DNA from: Enoplolaimus lenunculus
Taxonomy: Eukaryota; Nematoda; Enoplea; Enoplida; Thoracostomopsidae
Reading direction: 5' to 3'
DNA length: 64,000 nt
Assembly: GCA_030248215.1 (NCBI GenBank)
Contig: JASANG010001382.1
Location: 1-64,000, forward strand
Under the pieces are notes generated by a model. It saw only the letters and a list, made by a program, of their open reading frames with translations, ran no database searches and was not told the DNA's origin. Positions 44,663 to 56,800 of this stretch are shown here, piece after piece. How positions within the stretch are numbered: position 1 is the first letter of the stretch; each line of letters begins with the position of its first letter. The position numbers and the translations under genes are program-made.

Positions 44663-45054
44663 GGCCAATGTAAAGAACAGGGCGGAACAGTATTATGAGT
44701 ATATTCCTAAACCTAAGCCTAAGCGTAAGCCTAAGCGTAAGAATGAGCATATACCTAAGCCTAAGCCTAAGCGTAAGAATGAGCATATACCTAAGCCTGA
44801 GCCTAAGCGTAAGAATAAGCATATACCTAAGCCTAAGCCTAAGCCTAAGCGTAAGAATGAGCATATTCCTAAGCCTAAGCCTAAGCCTAAGCGTAAGAAT
44901 GAGCATATTCCTAAGCCTAAGCCTAAGCCTAAGCGTAAGAATGAGCATGTACCTAAGCCTGAGCCTAAGCCAAGCAAAAAATTAGCCAAAAGCTTAAGTT
45001 TACTCTATTGCAGTCCCACAGAAAAACGCTCCGCCCCTGATCTTTACATGGACC
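44663..45054. mobile_element. telomere-like MITE, subfamily A
   Basis: GGCCAATGTAAAGAACAGGGC to CCCCTGATCTTTACATGGACC; target duplication AAAAAATT/AAAACATT. Six spacer units of the GAATGAGCATATACC type. Confidence 0.92.
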
Positions 45055-45271
45055 AAAACATTTTATTCATCCTAAAAACCAGTTGAATATTCAAAAATCA
45101 CCGGTGATATATTTGATGTACCCGTTTTTGACAATAGTCACGAAAATAAGTAATCAACCATAATGGTCAGATTTCCGCCTTGGCTTTAAACGAAAGCTAT
45201 GGGTTGTGTCTACGGCAGTTGTAGAAGTTCGAGGTCAAAATGAGATACTTAATTCTGACAAAACAATAAGC

Positions 45272-45691
45272 GGCATATGTAAAGATTAGGGGCGGAACGT
45301 TTTTCTGTGGGACTGCAATAGAATAAGCTTAACCCTTTCTCACATGAATATTTTCTATTTCCCCTGAGATCTACTTTTACGCTAGGATTCGAACTCCAGA
45401 GACGAGACTGGAGTGGGAGGCGTATGCCATCACCACTCAGCAATAGGAGCTTGACGCTCGAGCCCGAGGGGGCTCTCACGTCTTGTGGTGATTTAGTACT
45501 ATGAATACGTGTTGCAATTGTTAAACACGGTGTGATATATACTATTTAACGTATATACACTGCGCTGAGTTGCCTACAGGCAACTCAATGTGAGAAGGGG
45601 TTAAGCTTTAGACTAATTTTTTTGCTTGGCTAAGGCTTAGGCTTAGGAATATGCTTATAATACTGTCCCGCTCCTGTTCTTTCCATTGGCC
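45272..45691. mobile_element. telomere-like MITE hosting a TTAA-type MITE
   Basis: GGCATATGTAAAGATTAGGGGC to CTCCTGTTCTTTCCATTGGCC. It is split at its conserved TAAGCTTAAGCTTTAG by the element at 45333-45600; the halves join perfectly at TTAA. Confidence 0.9.
45333..45600. mobile_element. TTAA-type MITE with tRNA-like interior
   Basis: TTAA at 45329-45332 and 45601-45604; ends CCCTTTCTCACATGAATATT and CAATGTGAGAAGGGG. Inserted in the telomere-like MITE 45272-45691. The tRNA-like part is on the minus strand (box B GAGTTCGAATCCTAGC). Confidence 0.93.
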
Positions 45692-45839
45692 CTACCACTC
45701 ACTGTTTCATTCATCAGCGAAGATTTGCTGTTTGCTAATTTCGTTTTAAAAATAAATTCTAAAAATACAGAAACTCCCGCAAAACCAACTTAGTCTGCTG
45801 TTTTTTTTCATTTCTACAGATATATCAATCCGACTTAGC

Positions 45840-46015
45840 GGCGGGTCTGCAGCCAGGGGGGTGTCAGGGGAGCCGCTACCCCTCGAACAATTTTGCCCAA
45901 TCCTCCGCCAGCAAATTTTCTAGCCTGCTTGTTTAGACATCGAAAACACTTGTATATCTTTCTTGACCAATTTTGAACCCCGAAGCAATGTGAACCGGCT
46001 ACGGGCCTATATTGG
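45840..46015. mobile_element. family I element
   Basis: GCGGGTCTGCAGCCAGGGGG to AATGTGAACCGGCTACGGGC. Confidence 0.72.
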
Positions 46016-46019
46016 TGAC

Positions 46020-47010
46020 AATGTGTAAGATTAATACATTACCAACGCCAGCACTTGTTAATATTAAAAAGATCATTAGTTTTGTTCCGAAACCTTGACG
46101 AACCGAGACCAAAAATTGGTCGCTGTTGTGGTTCTAGAAAACTTACCTACGACCGTTTCCGGGTCAATACCACATATATATTCTCAAATGTGTATTGCAC
46201 CTACATTGCGAGTTGATGAGTTTTTGAATCAAAAATTATTCAAAACGAATATTTTAGTTTAGCTTTTTTGGAAATGATGATAATATTTTAACAACAGTCA
46301 CAGTTTTTAAGACGAAATATATAATGTCTTTAATTGCTGGAAACTTTGTTCGATTCTTTGTGAACATCAAACAGCTCTGTGATGTTTTTCTGCACAAATG
46401 TTGGCGTAATAAATATTGCAATTGGCTGACTAGTAGTAAAATTACTATTTAATGTAGTTGCAAATTTGCAACCCTGAAACATCCCTAAACTTGTTATTAA
46501 GAATGTGTTTTAATTTGCATATGTATGCTGTCTCTTGTTTATATATCAAACAATCATTACAACAGCTGGAACGTGGCTCAAAATACGTATGTTGGCGTTC
46601 AAGCTTGAACAGTAAATTGTCATTTTTTGAAAATGATCGCCATCCTTTATGAAGATTGGACGGATCAGTAATTAATTACCAAATTATACATCACAAGACG
46701 TTTATTTCGATATGTAATACATGTTTACACTGCATTATGTCAAAGGCATAAGAAGTGCAGGAACCAACGAAGCCACAGCCTTTTCGTATTTCTTTCAACA
46801 AATTTATTTCTGATAATACAACTAAACTTTAGCTGAGACAAACTGACTTACATGGAAACTCTGGAAAAATTTTACATCCCCTTAGAAAACTTTCAACCTT
46901 GTTTGCAAGTCGTCCACAACCCTTGTATGCCTCTCTTGAAAAATGTTTAACCCTCCAAGCAACGTGAGCTGGCTACAGGCTTAGATCGCCTTCTTACTAA
47001 AAACTATTGT
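46020..47010. other. no gene seen
   Basis: AT-rich, contains a family I copy at 46855. TGGAACGTGGCTCAAAATACG at 46567 recurs near 63136, marking another dispersed repeat. Confidence 0.5.
46855..46985. mobile_element. family I element
   Basis: CAACCTTGTTTGCAAGTCG, then CAACGTGAGCTGGCTACAGGC. Confidence 0.7.
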
Positions 47011-47013
47011 TAA

Positions 47014-47283
47014 GCCCTATGTACACGTGCGAGTTTTTGTTGCGAGAACTTGCAGCTGCAAATTGCACAAAGAACTTGCATTTTTTCATTACCCAATGAG
47101 AATGCGAATGCAATACATTCATTGCACTTGTATGGTCATTCACACCTGTGAACTAAATTCCTAACTATGATTTTTAATGAATTATTTGCAGCAGCAAGTT
47201 TATCGAATTGGATTTTGGACAAAACCTGCAAGCGCTAGTTTCAGCTGCAAAAGTAAAAATTTGCACGTGTGCATAGGGCTTCA
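47014..47283. mobile_element. family D inverted-repeat element, best copy
   Basis: TTAAGCCCTATGTACACGTG on the left is the complement of CACGTGTGCATAGGGCTT on the right. No coding capacity. Confidence 0.83.
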
Positions 47284-47838
47284 TACACATGAGTAATTCG
47301 ATAATGTTGCGGTTTAAAATAGCAATCTGTTGTTCACAAGTGCAAGTTCTTGCAGTTGCAAATTTTTATTAATTTTTCAAACTGGCTTAATTGTCTTCAA
47401 ACATTAAATGAAAAAATTTCAATTCATATTTACAGCAAATCATTACAAATTTCAGCGATGACCACAAACAGCCGCTTAAACCGATTTTGAATAAAAACTG
47501 TTGTGGCACCAGCAATAGAACAGTTGCTTTTTAAGCTTACAAAATAGCTTCGAGTTCGGCTTATGATTGAAAAAAGTTAGATTTTCAACCACAGATTGAA
47601 TTTCAACAAACGTTGAAAAAAACCCTAATAAAAGCGTTTAAAATAGCGTTTTATTTTTCATGAATATAATTTCTACCAAAACATTAATACAGTTAAAATA
47701 ACCATCAAAAAAATAACTCCCTGACAATCGTATACCAGTAGATTAATTTGTAAAAGACAAACTTGTCGTTGTATCAGAGAAACAATTATTCACATTTAAG
47801 ACCGTTCAGTTTAAGGCCGTTCAGGACGTGGTCCTTTG

Positions 47839-50800
47839 TCACGGTTTGAGGCTGTTCATACGTTGCCGATGATTTCGTCGTTGGTTCAGTTTCGCCTGAA
47901 GGCCCTGGTCCATTTTGGCCCGGGCCAAAACTTGTTGCTTTTCGAGTTCGTTCCGTTCTCGTTTGTGTTGTTCGCGAAGTGCCTTTATATTTCCTGAAAA
48001 TAATAATAAACAAATGCGATCCAGTCTGTTCGGCAGCAATGTTTTGTTTTGTAGTGGCAAAACGCAACGCACGCGGAGTACATTCTACAATTGCGTACTT
48101 ATTTGTTTCGTGAAATTCTTGCAAAATTTTACTTAAAAGTTAGGCCAACGTTACTTTAACGGGCGTAACAGTAAATTGAAGCTTATTCCTAAGCCTACGC
48201 CTAAGCCTAAGCGGTGCAAAAATGTGTCCTAAGTAATCTAGAATCTAAACCTATTCGTTTATAGACCCACCATAAACCTGGACGCCCATTAAAGTAACAT
48301 GGGCCAAAAGTTAAATTAAAATGTGCCGCGTAGTGGCTCGTCTAAAAATTTCTGACTGGGGTCCGTGCGAATAGTGAAAAAATGCTCGTAAACAAAAGAA
48401 GCAAAGAAGTCAAACGCAATTTTAGTACTAAATCTTAATACAAAATTTTGGCTTTGATCCATGTTTGAAGAGCGCAGAATACATGGACCGTGTCTGAATG
48501 CGTCCGCGGTGCCGCTTACCGAACAACTCTTCCTCGGACGGCCCGTCAGCGAGCGTTTCTGGAGGCACTGGAGACGGCCCACGATGTGGATTCGTCATTG
48601 CCAGAATGTCCTAAAACACAAATATAAATATATATAAATATATATATATATAAGTTATTATGTACATATTTTTGTTTCATTTGATTTTTCTTCGCTTTTA
48701 AGCATTTGAACCCCAAACACCCAAAACAGCCGTTTTGCAAAGCTTCTGAATTTCGCAAACAAACAAAATAAGCTGAAATTGTGAACATTCGGAATATTGC
48801 AAAATTGGCTGGAGGTAAAATTTTTTGCATAATAATTTGTGAAAAATACAAACATTTGGTGTATTTCGCAATCAGAGACACTTACGTGTAGATTTTTGCC
48901 TGGCAAATTGACATGGTCCCTGACTTGTTCTGCTTCAAGCGCAACCAAATCCGGATCTTCGTAATCGTCGAAATCCTCTATAATACGGTTACAATTTCAG
49001 CAATTGAAAAATGCCATGTATATAAATAGATATAATATAGATATATTATATCTATATATAACAAGCATTAAATCACACCATCCCCTCCTTGTAAACCTAC
49101 TGTAGTGCCCAGAATAAGAGAGGGACTGATATTTATTTAGCCTCTCAAGAGGGTACTTCCCTTGTTATTCGGTTGCGGATTGTTATTTACCCGTTCTCCC
49201 CCGCCCTTTGTTGCTGATATATATCTGGTATTGCAATTATCCGTTGAATTAAACGTTTATTTGTCTTGTACCATTAGCTTGATCAATAATGTTAGGTTAT
49301 ACTTAGGAACGTACTTTCAAAATTTAAGTATGCTTTAAAGTTTAGAACTCAACTTATTTCGTCCTGACGTAATTTATGCACTACATTTAGGGATAATTGA
49401 CAATCATGGACTCTAAGAAGGGTTTAGGGACTCTATCCGCTTACGAACTCTTATTAGGGATACAGATTACTAGTGATTGGAACTCAAAATGGGGACCCGT
49501 CTTATTACCCCCTCGATTAGGGTCACTACAGAAGCCGAAGTCATTAGATAAACCATTTGCTGTGCGTAAGCATTCGCTTAAACCTAACCCTTAGCCTTAA
49601 ATGTAGGAGGAAAGTGTACGAGAGCCAATCATTGAATACCTTCGTCGAAAGTAATATCCAAATCAATTCCCATTTGCTGTTTCGCTTGAATTTTGATCAA
49701 TTTCATTCGTTCTTCGCGCAACGCTTTCTGATTAGTTCGCACTTCATCGCTCGCTTGCGCGTAGTCTGCGGTGATTGTTTTGTCGATTACCTGTAAATAT
49801 TGATTTCAACCAATGATTTAGTTTTGAATTTGATCTTTTAAAATAACCCTTTCTCGCATGAATATTTTCAATTATTTCTGAAACCAAACTTGAAGCTGAA
49901 ATTGGAATTAACGCCAAATTCAGCACACAATGTCTGCAGTTGTACAAACTGTTAGCAGATACAGTATGACCACCCAGAGATTGCCCCTGACAGGGATTAA
50001 AACAAATTTTCATAAGATTTAGGGCTAAAATTGCGTTTGGTTTCTAGCTCGCTCCGCTGGCATGTTGTACCACTATTCAATATCGCGCAGCCCCCTTTAA
50101 AAATTTCTGAATATCCATGCAAAATGTTGTATGCATAGCGTAAGCAGACCCGTAGCCATGACTCAGCCTACCCCCTGGAAAAAGTTTGACCCTCGTAGAA
50201 GACTTTCAACCTTGCTTGCAAGTCATTGAAAACCTTTAAATGCCCCTGCTGCCAAATTTTAGCCCCCCCCCGCCTCGCAAGGTGGGCTGGCTACGGGTCT
50301 GTGCGTAAGGTTAAGTTTTATCCCCAGTTTAGTGATAAGTTTTCAAGCTTACGAACTCAATTGCGAATTGCAAATTTGGCACGGAACAAATTTTAAAAAA
50401 TGTGCTGAATTTTGAACTTCATCATTCACTGGATTGAAAACTACAAGACCAATCACCAACTGGTAATAGGTGCTACACACATTTCACAATTTGGGTCTTA
50501 GTCCCGTATTCTCAACTACGTGTAGCACCTATCACCAGGTGGTGATAGGTTTCGTAACTTTCGAGCCAGTGAATGCTGAGGCTGAAAATTTCACCACATT
50601 TTTCACATATAATTTACTCTACTCCAAAGCCAATTTTGAGTTCAACAACGGCAATAGTGAGTGAGTTAGAAAACCTATTACTAACTGACGATAGTTGCTA
50701 TACACATGAGACAATTTTGATCTGAATATCAGTCTGTATTTATTCACACGTGCAAGTTTTTACAGCAACGCCGATTCGTAGCATACCTGATCAAACCACT

Positions 50801-53800
50801 GAACCAGCGATGCAATTTGACGATGAGTGTCGTTATAAGTCGTAAGCGCACGCTTATAATCGCTTTGATCTTGAATATCAGAAAATACCGTATGAACACG
50901 CGATTCAAGTTTACGCATTTGGTCCGGGGTACAGTACGGAAATTTGACCTGAAACAAACGAATCTTATCCGTCCAAATTGACCAATTGGAAATATTTAAA
51001 CAAGGAAGTAATTTTGGATACTTAAAGGCTAAAAATGACAAATTGAACGAACACTGAGAACAGTCACGTTAGGCTACACGGCTACGAAACATTTAACGAA
51101 CCGGGTATAGGTCTGACGGCCAATGTTACTTTAAGGGGCGTAACAGTAGATTAAGCATATTCCTAAACCTAAGCCAAACACGAAGCGTTGCAAAAATGTG
51201 TTTCTCAGCCGCAGCCTAAACCTAAGTGTTGCAAAAATGGGTTCCTAAGCCTAAGCCTAAGCCTAAGCAAAAAATGTAATCTAGAATCTAAACCTACTTT
51301 TTTATGGACCCACCAGAAACCTGGACGCCCCTGAAAGTAACATGGGCCGTTCTGACTATGAGAACGGCTGAGCCAAGCTTAAAATGGGATGCGGATTCTT
51401 ACAATAGTCCGCACGACAACACATGTGTATACAGCGGCGGGGCCTAGAAATTTCTGACGATGGTCAAGCTGTCAGAACGAATGAAACGCAATTTTTACTG
51501 TATGCTATTTTATGTGCCAATTTTTAGTCGAGAAAAAAATTGCACAGTAAGGACTTTACCATTTTATCGTAAAAATATTCTGAATGGCGTACGTCACACC
51601 CCCCTGGATCCGCGAGTATATCTGTGTTGTAACTGAGCGAAAGCAACAATACCTAGCACTGTTGGTCTTATTGTATGTAGTTTGCTCACGGGTTCATTTG
51701 TAAACGTGAGTTAACCCTTTCTCACATGGATATTTTCTATTTCCCCTGAGACCTACTTTTATGCTAGGATTCGAACTCCAGTGACTGGAATGGAAGGCGT
51801 ATACCATCACCACTCAGCTATAGGAGCTTCACGCTCGAGCCCGAGGGGGCTCTCACGTCTTGTGGTGATTTAGTACTATGAATACGTGTTGCAATTGTTA
51901 AACACGGTGCGATATATATTTATTTAACGTATATACACTGTGCTGAGTCGCCTATAGGCAACTCAATGTGAGAAGGGGTTAAACCAGTTTCCGACCATTC
52001 GATGCGAAAACTGACTCTCTGTTAGATCTGACACCGTTCGTACGAATTGAAAAAGACAAGACAAATTGAATTGCTGGAGTACTCACTTTACCCAAATACA
52101 CTCGTACAGATTGGATATTTTGACCTGCAGCGATAAAATTATTACGCGCTTCCGCTGCGGCAAAATATCGCATTCGAGTGTTTCTGAAAAAAATAACACA
52201 AATTAAACTGTGTATAGCATCTATCACCAGTGGATAATAACAAGAGTGCATGATACTCTTTAACAAGAGTGTTTGCAACTCTACGGCTGACCCTCCATTA
52301 TTTAGAGAGGGGTCGCTGTCACATGCAATACTCGTAAGGGGAGCATTTCTGATACCGGATGCATGCAGTGCCATGGTTCGCACAAGTTGTACCCCCTAAA
52401 TAAGAGAGATGGTCGGTCAAAAACGCAACGCGTGCTGGGTACATTTTGTACCATACGAAACCCCAAGTGTTGCATACTCTTGTACCACGCACTCTTGGTA
52501 ATAATCACTCAATCATCAATTGTACCACTAGCGAAATATCAAACGACCGTGAGAATAATGTCGTCGTAAAAAATCTTGACCAAACCGGAATCGAACCGAC
52601 GCGTGCAATCATCGTTGCAACTGCGTTCATGCAAACGATTTAACCAACTGCGTCACCTGTGCGCAATCCTACGCTGCAAACTCACTCTGGATCAACAGTC
52701 GCCAAATCGTTCCATCGTTTCACACCAAACGCCATTTGTGTGCACGCGTGTATCAGCAACACACGCGAATTGGTCCATTTGAATCGGGCCAACGCGACTC
52801 GTTGTTGCCATTCCAATGAGTCGTCAAGTGTTGACTCGAGTTTGTTTTCAAGATCGCTGCCGTACTCGCCGCCAAATATTCCAGCTGAAGTGGAGAACTG
52901 TGATCCGCAATGGTGCAGGCTCGTAGCCAGTCCAACTTGCTTGGGGGGGGGGGGCAAAAATTATTCAGGAGGGGCATTCTAGGGTTTTCAATGACTTACA
53001 AGCAAGATTGAAAATCTTCAGGGGGTAAAAAAATTTCTCAAGGGGGGGCAGAACCCCCCTGGACTGTCTTGGCTACGGGTTCGCAATGGTGACACCGAAC
53101 GTATAGCGCGCAGGCCAAAGGGTTCGTACCCACACGACGCTTGCTTTCTAGGCTCCATGGATAAAATGGTTCAATTCGGGATTGAGCTTACATCGACTGA
53201 CACCAGAAAATTAATTTTCACATACAGTTTGGCCTATGTTACTTTTAAGGCCATCCCAGTTTCTGGTGGGTCTGTAAAAGAGTAGGCTTACATTAAAGAC
53301 TAAATTTTTTGCTTTAGGCTTAGGCTTAGGCTTAGGTTTAGGCTTAGAAATACGCTTTTGCTACTCTTTAGTCTTGGGCTTACGCAAGGAATACGCTTAA
53401 TCCACTGTTACGACCCTAAAAGTAATGTTGGCCAACAGTTTTGTGGGCATGTTGAACAGAAATTGTTAAACTTTTGAAATGATTTGTTCAAAAGATAGAC
53501 GAAATATCCTTATTCAAGTAATGATCTGATCTTCACACACGTTTTTTGGGAATATCAGCTATAACATTTTAGTGTTTGCTTGTATTTAAGACTCAGAAAG
53601 GGTTGATAATCAATATACGGTTCAAGAATCATTACACCATTTCCTAAAAACATTTGGTTTGCCGTAGCCCATTTAATTATAAGTCCTGCCAACAAGCCTA
53701 AGTCCTAAGCCTAAGCCTAATCGTATTATATAAACATACGCCAAGTCTGAGTCCTAAGACAAATCTTTGACCTAAGCCTAAAATGGTTTGGACCCAAAAA

Positions 53801-56800
53801 CCATCCTGTCTCCCAGTGGCAGTTCGTATATAAGCCTTTGCAAATTTTGAGTATATTTTTTATACTAAAATTATAATCCGAACTAAAAGCGGAACCTTTG
53901 TCATTTTTGTTAATGACACAAAGTTCAAATTTTGATGAGAAATTTTTTGCATTTGAGGTATTTTGTTTGCAAACAAACCCAATAATTTATCTTGTCGATC
54001 ATACAACGCGTTCAGTTGATCTGATTTTTGTTTATACATTTCAGCAATTTTCTTCGATTTGTTATAATTGTCTTGAACCATTGACATTTCCTAAAATCAC
54101 AATTAATTACACTGCAAAAAATTGGTGAGTCAAATTGACTCTCTGCGAAATAGGCTTTTCATGACTACACAAACTGAGTCAAAATTCGACTACGCCAGAG
54201 TCCTGTAAAATAATCACAAAAATTGGATTCTTAAAAATTGTCAAATTTTTCATATTTTAAGCTTTTGCAGACGCCAACGAATTATTTTAAGTAAAGAAAT
54301 TTTGAAAAATAGGGTTTGTACAATTCGTCGAATGTTTTGGTATGTGAAACGGTATTTAGGAATGGCTCAAAATACAGGGACATCATCTTTGATCGAGTAG
54401 CTTTTTTACCATTTTCAACCTTAAGTTTTAAAATTTGGAGATTTTGGTATAACTATGGCTATAGGATTTACGCTTAGACTTCGATTTATATTTAGGTTCA
54501 GTGTTCCGCTTTAGGCTTTAACTTAGGCTTGGAACCAGGTTTTACATCGTGTCAGGTTTTTTCCGTGCTTATTATGTACCTAAAGGCAGATCCAAAAATT
54601 TGTGACAGGGATGCGGCGGCAAATGTTATGAAACACAATTTTTACCGCATGCCATATATGCTATTGGCAGCCAAAAATTGTCAGGTAATAAGGAACTTAT
54701 CATTTTATCACAAAAATTTCTTACGGTGGGCGTACGCACCTCCCTCTGAATCCGCTAGTGCGACTTACAATTGTATTTTTCAATATTTGTTTGTGGAATA
54801 GGACCATATAAAGGTCAGGAGCGGAACGTTTTCCTGTGTGACTAGAATAGAGTAAGCTTAAGCTTTAGTCTAATTTTTGTGCTTGGCTTAATAGCCTTAA
54901 GCTCTATTGACACGTGCAAGTTTTTGCGGCGAGAACGTGCAGCTACGAATTGCACGCAGAACTTACATTTTTTCATCAGCCAATAAGAAAGCGGATGCAA
55001 TACATTCATTGAACTTGTATAGTTATTCACACATGTGACCTAAATTGCCAGCTTTGATTTTTAATGAATTATTTGCAGCTGCACCTTTTTCGAACGGGAT
55101 TTCGGACAAAAATTGCAATTGCAATTTGCAACTGCAAGTTCTCGCAGCAAACCCTTGCACGTGTGACTAGAGCTTAAGGCTTAGGCTTAGGAATATGCCT
55201 ATTCTTACATTTAGGCTTAGGTTTAGGCATAGGCATAGGCTTAGGAATATGCTCATTCTTGCGCATAGGCTTAGGCTTTGGCTTAGGCTTAGGAATATGC
55301 TCATTCTTGCGCATAGGCTTAGGCTTTGGCTTAGGCTTAGGAATATGCTCATTCTTAAGCTTATGCTTAGGCGTAGGCTTAGGAATATGCTCATTCTTAA
55401 GCTTAGCCTTAGGCGTAGGCTTAGGAATATGCTCATTCTTGCGCATAGGCTTAGGCTTAGGCGTAGGCTTAGGAATATGCTCATTCTTGCGCATAGGCTT
55501 AGGCTTAGGCTTAGGCTTAGGAATATGCTCATTCTTGCGCATAGGCTTAGGCTTAGGCTTAGGCTTAGGAATATGCTCATTCTTGCGCATAGGCTTAGGC
55601 TTTGGCTTAGGCTTAGGAATATGCTTATAATTCTGTTCCGCGGCCGTGGATTACATACTTTTTCAGCACATTCTTGTTGCGATAACGCGTCCAAATATTC
55701 TTTCTGTTCCTTATTCATTTTTGCATCGTAAGTTCCTTGTTGTTTCAAAAACGCACTCACGGACGGTTCCGATAAATTGTCAACATCCGCTTTTTCTTTC
55801 GCTCTGAAAATATGCATTAATATTTTGTAGTGCAAATTGCTTAAAAACAGAAATATGCTAAAACCATAGAAATAGCAAAAGATATACTTAGTTTTATCAA
55901 GAGTGGATGATCATTCTTTATAACAAGAGTGTGCAACTGGGTACATTCTGTGTATTGAAGAATGTACCCGGCACGCGTTGCGTTTTTGGCTTACCACCCT
56001 TGTTTATAGCGGTCTGTATGCAGTTAAATATCGTAGTAATGCTAGGAGCAAATTGTAACCCCCCTTGTTTAAGGGGGGTAGGTGTACTGAAGCATACTGT
56101 TAATCTCTTGCTTAAACCTCCTGGTTGAGGGGGAGGGTCGAACAAAAATGTAACGCGTGCTGGTACACTGTTTAATACACAGAATGTACCCAGTTGCACA
56201 CTCTTGTTATAAAGAGTGATCATCCACTCTTGGTTTTATCAAGAATGCGTGATACAAGAGTGTGCAATTCTTGAAGTTCCGCATGGTTCAAAATGTACCA
56301 CCGGACTTTACGTTTTTGGCCAATCCCCCTTGTTTAGAGGAGGAGGGTCGCTGTCACATGCATTACCCCTAAATTAAACAACAAGCGGAGCAATTTTTGT
56401 TGCCGGATACATAAAGTGTCATGGTTCGCACAGGTTGTACCTCCTAAATAAAAGGGGCGTAGGCCAAAAACCCATCGCGTACCGGGAACAGTTTTTTCTA
56501 CACAGAATATACCCAGCTGCATAGTCTTGTTGAAGTATGCATCATCCACTCTTGGTTCTATCTATCAAAGTGGTAATATGGATAATTTTACTTAGCTAAT
56601 AACCATGAATCACGTACCGTCGTGTAACACTCTTGTCAAACCTACATCAAAATATCTTACGTACCAATTTTCGACGCGACCTACATCAATTAGGTTCTAT
56701 CCGGGCCCTTAGTCAATAGAAGGCCATGGGGGGGTTCGGCCACCGCTGGATCAATTTTGGCCCCCTAGAAAATCTTTAACCTTGCTTATAACTTATTGAA

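Noticed and set aside
55167-55835. 222-codon minus-strand ORF as one protein
   Set aside because: Only the first 50 codons (55803-55659) are a real exon; the rest is read-through into the telomere-like array past a GTATGT donor.
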